From Microcaldota archaeon (GTDB lineage Archaea; Micrarchaeota; Micrarchaeia; Norongarragalinales; UBA8480), in NCBI GenBank assembly GCA_030697615.1, contig JAUYPK010000041.1, positions 1 to 7,821 of the forward strand: a stretch of 7,821 nucleotides of DNA. The letters run 5' to 3'. The translations under genes and the position numbers were made by a program. Numbering within the stretch: the stretch's first letter is position 1; the number at the start of each line of letters is the position of its first letter. Shown piece after piece: positions 5,912 to 7,821 of this stretch. The notes beneath the pieces are model-generated. The model was not told the DNA's origin. It saw only the letters and a program-made list of their open reading frames with translations, and did not search any database.

Positions 5912-5923
5912 TAATTAATTAAA
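5912..5923 (-). promoter_or_regulatory. TATA-like box for the gene at 5390-5893
   Basis: On the minus strand this reads TTTAATTAATTA, centred about 25 bases upstream of the ATG at 5893, with no Shine-Dalgarno match between. It points to a leaderless transcript separate from the AbrB-like gene. Confidence 0.45.
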
Positions 5924-5952
5924 CTTGTCGAATAAAGAGATGAACAAGCCCC

Positions 5953-6498
5953 CTATTTAACGAGCAAGAAGTTGCCTTTCTTCTTTTCAATTACTTCACC
6001 TTTTTCCTTCATTGCCTGGAGAACCGCAGTTAAGTCACGCAAGGGCAACGCGCTTTCTGCACCGAGTTGCGTAAACGTCTTTTCGGTATTTAACAGCGGC
6101 GCAATTTTCGCAGCAGTTTTATTGTAAAAATCGTTTGAAATTAAGTAGTACTTTTTATCCAAACCCAAAACAGCCAGCATTTCTCCCTTGGCTAATTGCA
6201 CCTCAAGCTTTGAACTCGCAACGCGTGCCTCTGCTTCAGTTGAAAACACTAACAAAGAAGGAAGCGATGCAGCAGGCTTAGCTGTAGAAGCAATAACCCG
6301 CGGTGACGCTGTTTTTACCATAAGTGGCTCAACTTGTTTTTTCAACTTATTTTGGATATTTTCCCGCGAAGCCAACACTAGTAACCCTGGCTCAACTTCA
6401 AAGAATTCCAATTCATGCTGTTCCTTTAAGTTGTTTTTCTTGCAAATTGCATCTGGAACAACAATTGCAAGCGAGTCACCATGTTTGAATAAACGCAT
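5953..6498 (-). CDS. AbrB/MazE-like regulator with winged-helix-like tail
   Basis: The first 45 residues are a swapped-hairpin AbrB/SpoVT DNA-binding domain: MRLFKHGDSLAIVVP, then a helix and NLKEQHELEFFEVEPGLLVL, matching the usual R-x-G-x-S-LAVVLP and EFFEVEPG pattern of archaeal members. A linker rich in Lys, Pro and Ala (about 46-80) leads to an alpha/beta part (SLLVFSTEAEARVASSKL, MLAVLGLDKKYYLI). The last 50 residues resemble a winged helix, with two helices and a wing (LTAVLQAMKEKGEVIEKKKGNFLLVK). This suggests a DNA-binding regulator or chromatin factor, not a short MazE antitoxin, and no toxin gene is adjacent. The frame stays open for 61 codons upstream to a GTG at 6681, but the ATG at 6498 begins the conserved domain and has a TATA-like box 25 bases upstream, so I chose it. 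Confidence 0.85.
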   Translation of the reverse strand: MRLFKHGDSLAIVVPDAICKKNNLKEQHELEFFEVEPGLLVLASRENIQNKLKKQVEPLMVKTASPRVIASTAKPAASLPSLLVFSTEAEARVASSKLEVQLAKGEMLAVLGLDKKYYLISNDFYNKTAAKIAPLLNTEKTFTQLGAESALPLRDLTAVLQAMKEKGEVIEKKKGNFLLVK

Positions 6499-6516
6499 AC
6501 TAAATCTATAGCTGCC

Positions 6517-6528
6517 AAAATTAAAAAG
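6517..6528 (-). promoter_or_regulatory. TATA-like box for the AbrB-like gene
   Basis: On the minus strand this reads CTTTTTAATTTT, centred about 25 bases upstream of the ATG at 6498. It decides the short start over the 61-codon upstream extension. Confidence 0.5.
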
Positions 6529-6600
6529 ACAAGTAGATCCAAAAAGGGGCAGATGGCGTTTTTCTTTTTTTACCCTAAATGCCCCTTCAGCTGTCATTTT

Positions 6601-6632
6601 TGAACCAACCGAAGCCACTTTTTTTCCTTTTG
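6601..6632 (-). repeat. 32-base direct repeat, copy 1
   Basis: On the minus strand it starts CAAAAGGAAAAAAAGTGG and ends GGTTCA. It matches the copy at 6664-6695 at 28 of 32 positions. The two copies are 63 bases apart, a multiple of three, so in the open minus-strand frame both encode KGKKVxxVGS. Confidence 0.7.
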
Positions 6633-6663
6633 TCCACCCAAGGGCCCCCACCGCGGCCCTTAC

Positions 6664-6695
6664 TGAACCCACGGGAACCACTTTTTTTCCTTTTG
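6664..6695 (-). repeat. 32-base direct repeat, copy 2
   Basis: This is the second copy of the repeat, with the same first 18 bases on the minus strand and differences only in the middle. Its first base lies about 26 bases from the centre of TTTATAAA at 6717-6724, where a minus-strand transcript would be expected to start. Confidence 0.7.
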
Positions 6696-6716
6696 GACTC
6701 TTTTTTCGCCGCTTTC

Positions 6717-6724
6717 TTTATAAA
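6717..6724 (+). promoter_or_regulatory. TATA box for the secreted protein gene
   Basis: TTTATAAA is centred about 26 bases before the ATG at 6747 and is the best TATA match in the window. Because it is self-complementary, it could also direct transcription leftwards into the GC-rich repeat segment. Confidence 0.55.
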
Positions 6725-6746
6725 CTCAGATATTTATGGAAACGTG

Positions 6747-7821
6747 ATGAAAAACAGTGTATTTATCCTTTTATTTTTGTTGCTTCCCCTAAACGCAAAC
6801 GCATTCAGCGAACTTATCCCATCTGACAACTTTTCAGTGAAGTACGAAAATAACTTTAATGTGAAGTGCAATGTAGTAGACCCATATAGCTTTCAAGAAG
6901 CTGTGCTCGACAACCCACAAGCTAGGGAACGCGTCCAAATGGCAAAACAAGCACTCGAATATGCCTACGCAGCTACAAAGGTACAGGAAACTCTAGGCTT
7001 AGCAAACCCCGGAACTCGCTCCCTTGCTGGGTTTTACTGCACTGCACTCGAAGTAGACGCTTTGCGCTACGGCATAGAAGCAACTTCCATAATTGCAAGG
7101 CAAGTCGACACAGAACTTGAAAAACTAGAGTTTGAAATCGGCAACAACTTCACAGGCCCTGGTTCGGATGAACTAATAGACGCAAAAGAAGCATCGAATA
7201 TAAAGGGAGTAATTGGTGAAACAATTGTAAAAATACAGCGCGACGTTGCAGAAGCAACATGGGAAATAGAAAGACAAAACGCGCGTAAAGCTGGGACAAC
7301 TGCAGTTTGGCTTATTCAAAACGCCGGCGCCAACCAAAAACTTGAAGTTTATTTAAAAAAAATAGAAAAAAGTCAAGGTGATGTAAAAACGCTTGAACAA
7401 ATAAGCGCAAGCCAATTACAAGAAGGCATCCAGCAAGCCCAAGAAGCTATTGATGAACTAGAAGAAGGAGAAGTTGAAAAACTGGGAAAATTTGAGTTAA
7501 ACCAACTGGAACTAGCAGCAAAAGACACGACTGAAGTAGACATCACATACGCAACTAGTCCAGCTGGGCTCCTTGACGAAAGTAAACGAAACTTAGAAAA
7601 AGCACGTTCAATCCAACGCTCTGCCCCGTTGTTCACAGCAAAGGGAAGAACTGCAAACAAAATAAACAGCTATAGAAACGGGTTGAAAAGCGTAGCGTTG
7701 TCAAAAATTGCAAGTGAAAACAGCCTCGAAATTACGCTTGAAACACTTGAAGAAATTGAAAAAAAAGCAGAACAAGAAATTGAACTGGCAAAAAATATAG
7801 ATAAACCAATTGGAAAAAGCA
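6747..7821 (+). CDS. Secreted helical coiled-coil protein, C-terminus off the window
   Basis: The frame runs from the ATG at 6747 to the right edge without a stop, giving 358 residues of a longer protein. The first 19 residues form a Sec signal peptide: MKNSV, the hydrophobic core FILLFLLLPL, and a cleavage site after NANA. Two cysteines, Cys41 and Cys98, lie in the early mature part and could form a disulfide. From about residue 105 the chain is mostly helical and rich in Glu, Lys, Gln and Ala, with coiled-coil-like stretches near 195-245 (YLKKIEKSQGDVKTLEQI, QAQEAIDELEEGEVEKL) and 330-350 (LEEIEKKAEQEIELAK). There is no lipobox, and a C-terminal anchor may lie beyond the window. The family is unrecognised; an extracellular structural or surface role is a guess. 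The start is supported by the TATA box. Confidence 0.85.
   Translation, partial: MKNSVFILLFLLLPLNANAFSELIPSDNFSVKYENNFNVKCNVVDPYSFQEAVLDNPQARERVQMAKQALEYAYAATKVQETLGLANPGTRSLAGFYCTALEVDALRYGIEATSIIARQVDTELEKLEFEIGNNFTGPGSDELIDAKEASNIKGVIGETIVKIQRDVAEATWEIERQNARKAGTTAVWLIQNAGANQKLEVYLKKIEKSQGDVKTLEQISASQLQEGIQQAQEAIDELEEGEVEKLGKFELNQLELAAKDTTEVDITYATSPAGLLDESKRNLEKARSIQRSAPLFTAKGRTANKINSYRNGLKSVALSKIASENSLEITLETLEEIEKKAEQEIELAKNIDKPIGKS

Larger units (their letters stand above)
6540..6695 (-). ncRNA. Possible small RNA or short basic peptide gene in a GC-rich segment
   Basis: This part of the 248-base gap between divergent genes is partly GC-rich, unlike other intergenic DNA here. On the minus strand it holds two copies of a 32-base repeat, a stem of AAGGGCC with GGCCCTT around an 8-base loop (6640-6661), and a terminator-like end where AAGGGGCA (6580-6587) can pair with TGCCCCTT (6544-6551) followed by T. 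A symmetric TTTATAAA at 6717-6724 would place a minus-strand transcript start near 6695, exactly where the outer repeat begins. Against this, the same strand has an open frame encoding a basic peptide with KGKKVVPVGS and KGKKVASVGS, and that frame joins the AbrB-like gene. I cannot choose between RNA, peptide and unused sequence. Confidence 0.3.

Noticed and set aside
5953..6498. Toxin-antitoxin pair based on the AbrB/MazE-like protein
   Set aside because: The protein is much longer than a MazE antitoxin and neither neighbour resembles a MazF, VapC or RelE toxin.
6188..6511. Plus-strand open frame opposite the AbrB-like gene
   Set aside because: The minus-strand product has a recognisable AbrB domain and a promoter; this frame has neither.
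6744..6750. GTGATGA, matching the box C consensus of C/D guide RNAs
   Set aside because: It spans the start codon of the secreted protein, and I found no matching box D and guide arrangement around it.
7373..7660. Minus-strand open frame within the secreted protein gene
   Set aside because: Its Ser/Phe/Trp-rich product is the antisense of Glu/Lys/Gln-rich helical coding sequence.

Overview
The window looks archaeal. It encodes the chromatin protein Alba, a 52-residue Sec61 beta subunit of the protein-conducting channel and an AbrB-type regulator, and most start codons lie about 25 bases downstream of an AT-rich TATA-like box. Genes are small and tightly packed on both strands, with AT-rich intergenic DNA. 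The lineage cannot be fixed from sequence alone. The compact layout and many orphan genes would suit a small-genome archaeon (DPANN-like), but that is inference.

Layout from left to right: a multi-pass membrane protein (minus, running off the left edge); divergent from it a DUF1858 CxxC redox-type protein (plus); Alba (minus); a membrane-anchored protein with a probable glutamine-amidotransferase-like fold (minus, paralogue A); an unrecognised 204-residue protein (plus) whose 3' end overlaps the next gene; a second membrane-anchored protein of the same architecture (minus, paralogue B). Then comes a plus-strand block: a gene broken by an apparent one-base deletion, its intact tandem paralogue, and the Sec61 beta gene. 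Next are a small membrane-hairpin protein (minus), an AbrB-like regulator with a winged-helix-like tail (minus), a GC-rich repeat-bearing segment that may be an RNA or a short basic peptide, and a secreted helical protein running off the right edge (plus).

The window holds two pairs of paralogues. A and B flank the unrecognised gene and are likely extracytoplasmic domains on single membrane anchors. The 187-residue tandem pair is an unrecognised family, one copy frameshifted. Sec61 beta, the two anchored proteins, the two other membrane proteins and the signal-peptide protein give the region an envelope and secretion flavour, but no single pathway joins the genes. No tRNA, rRNA, CRISPR array or insertion sequence was seen.
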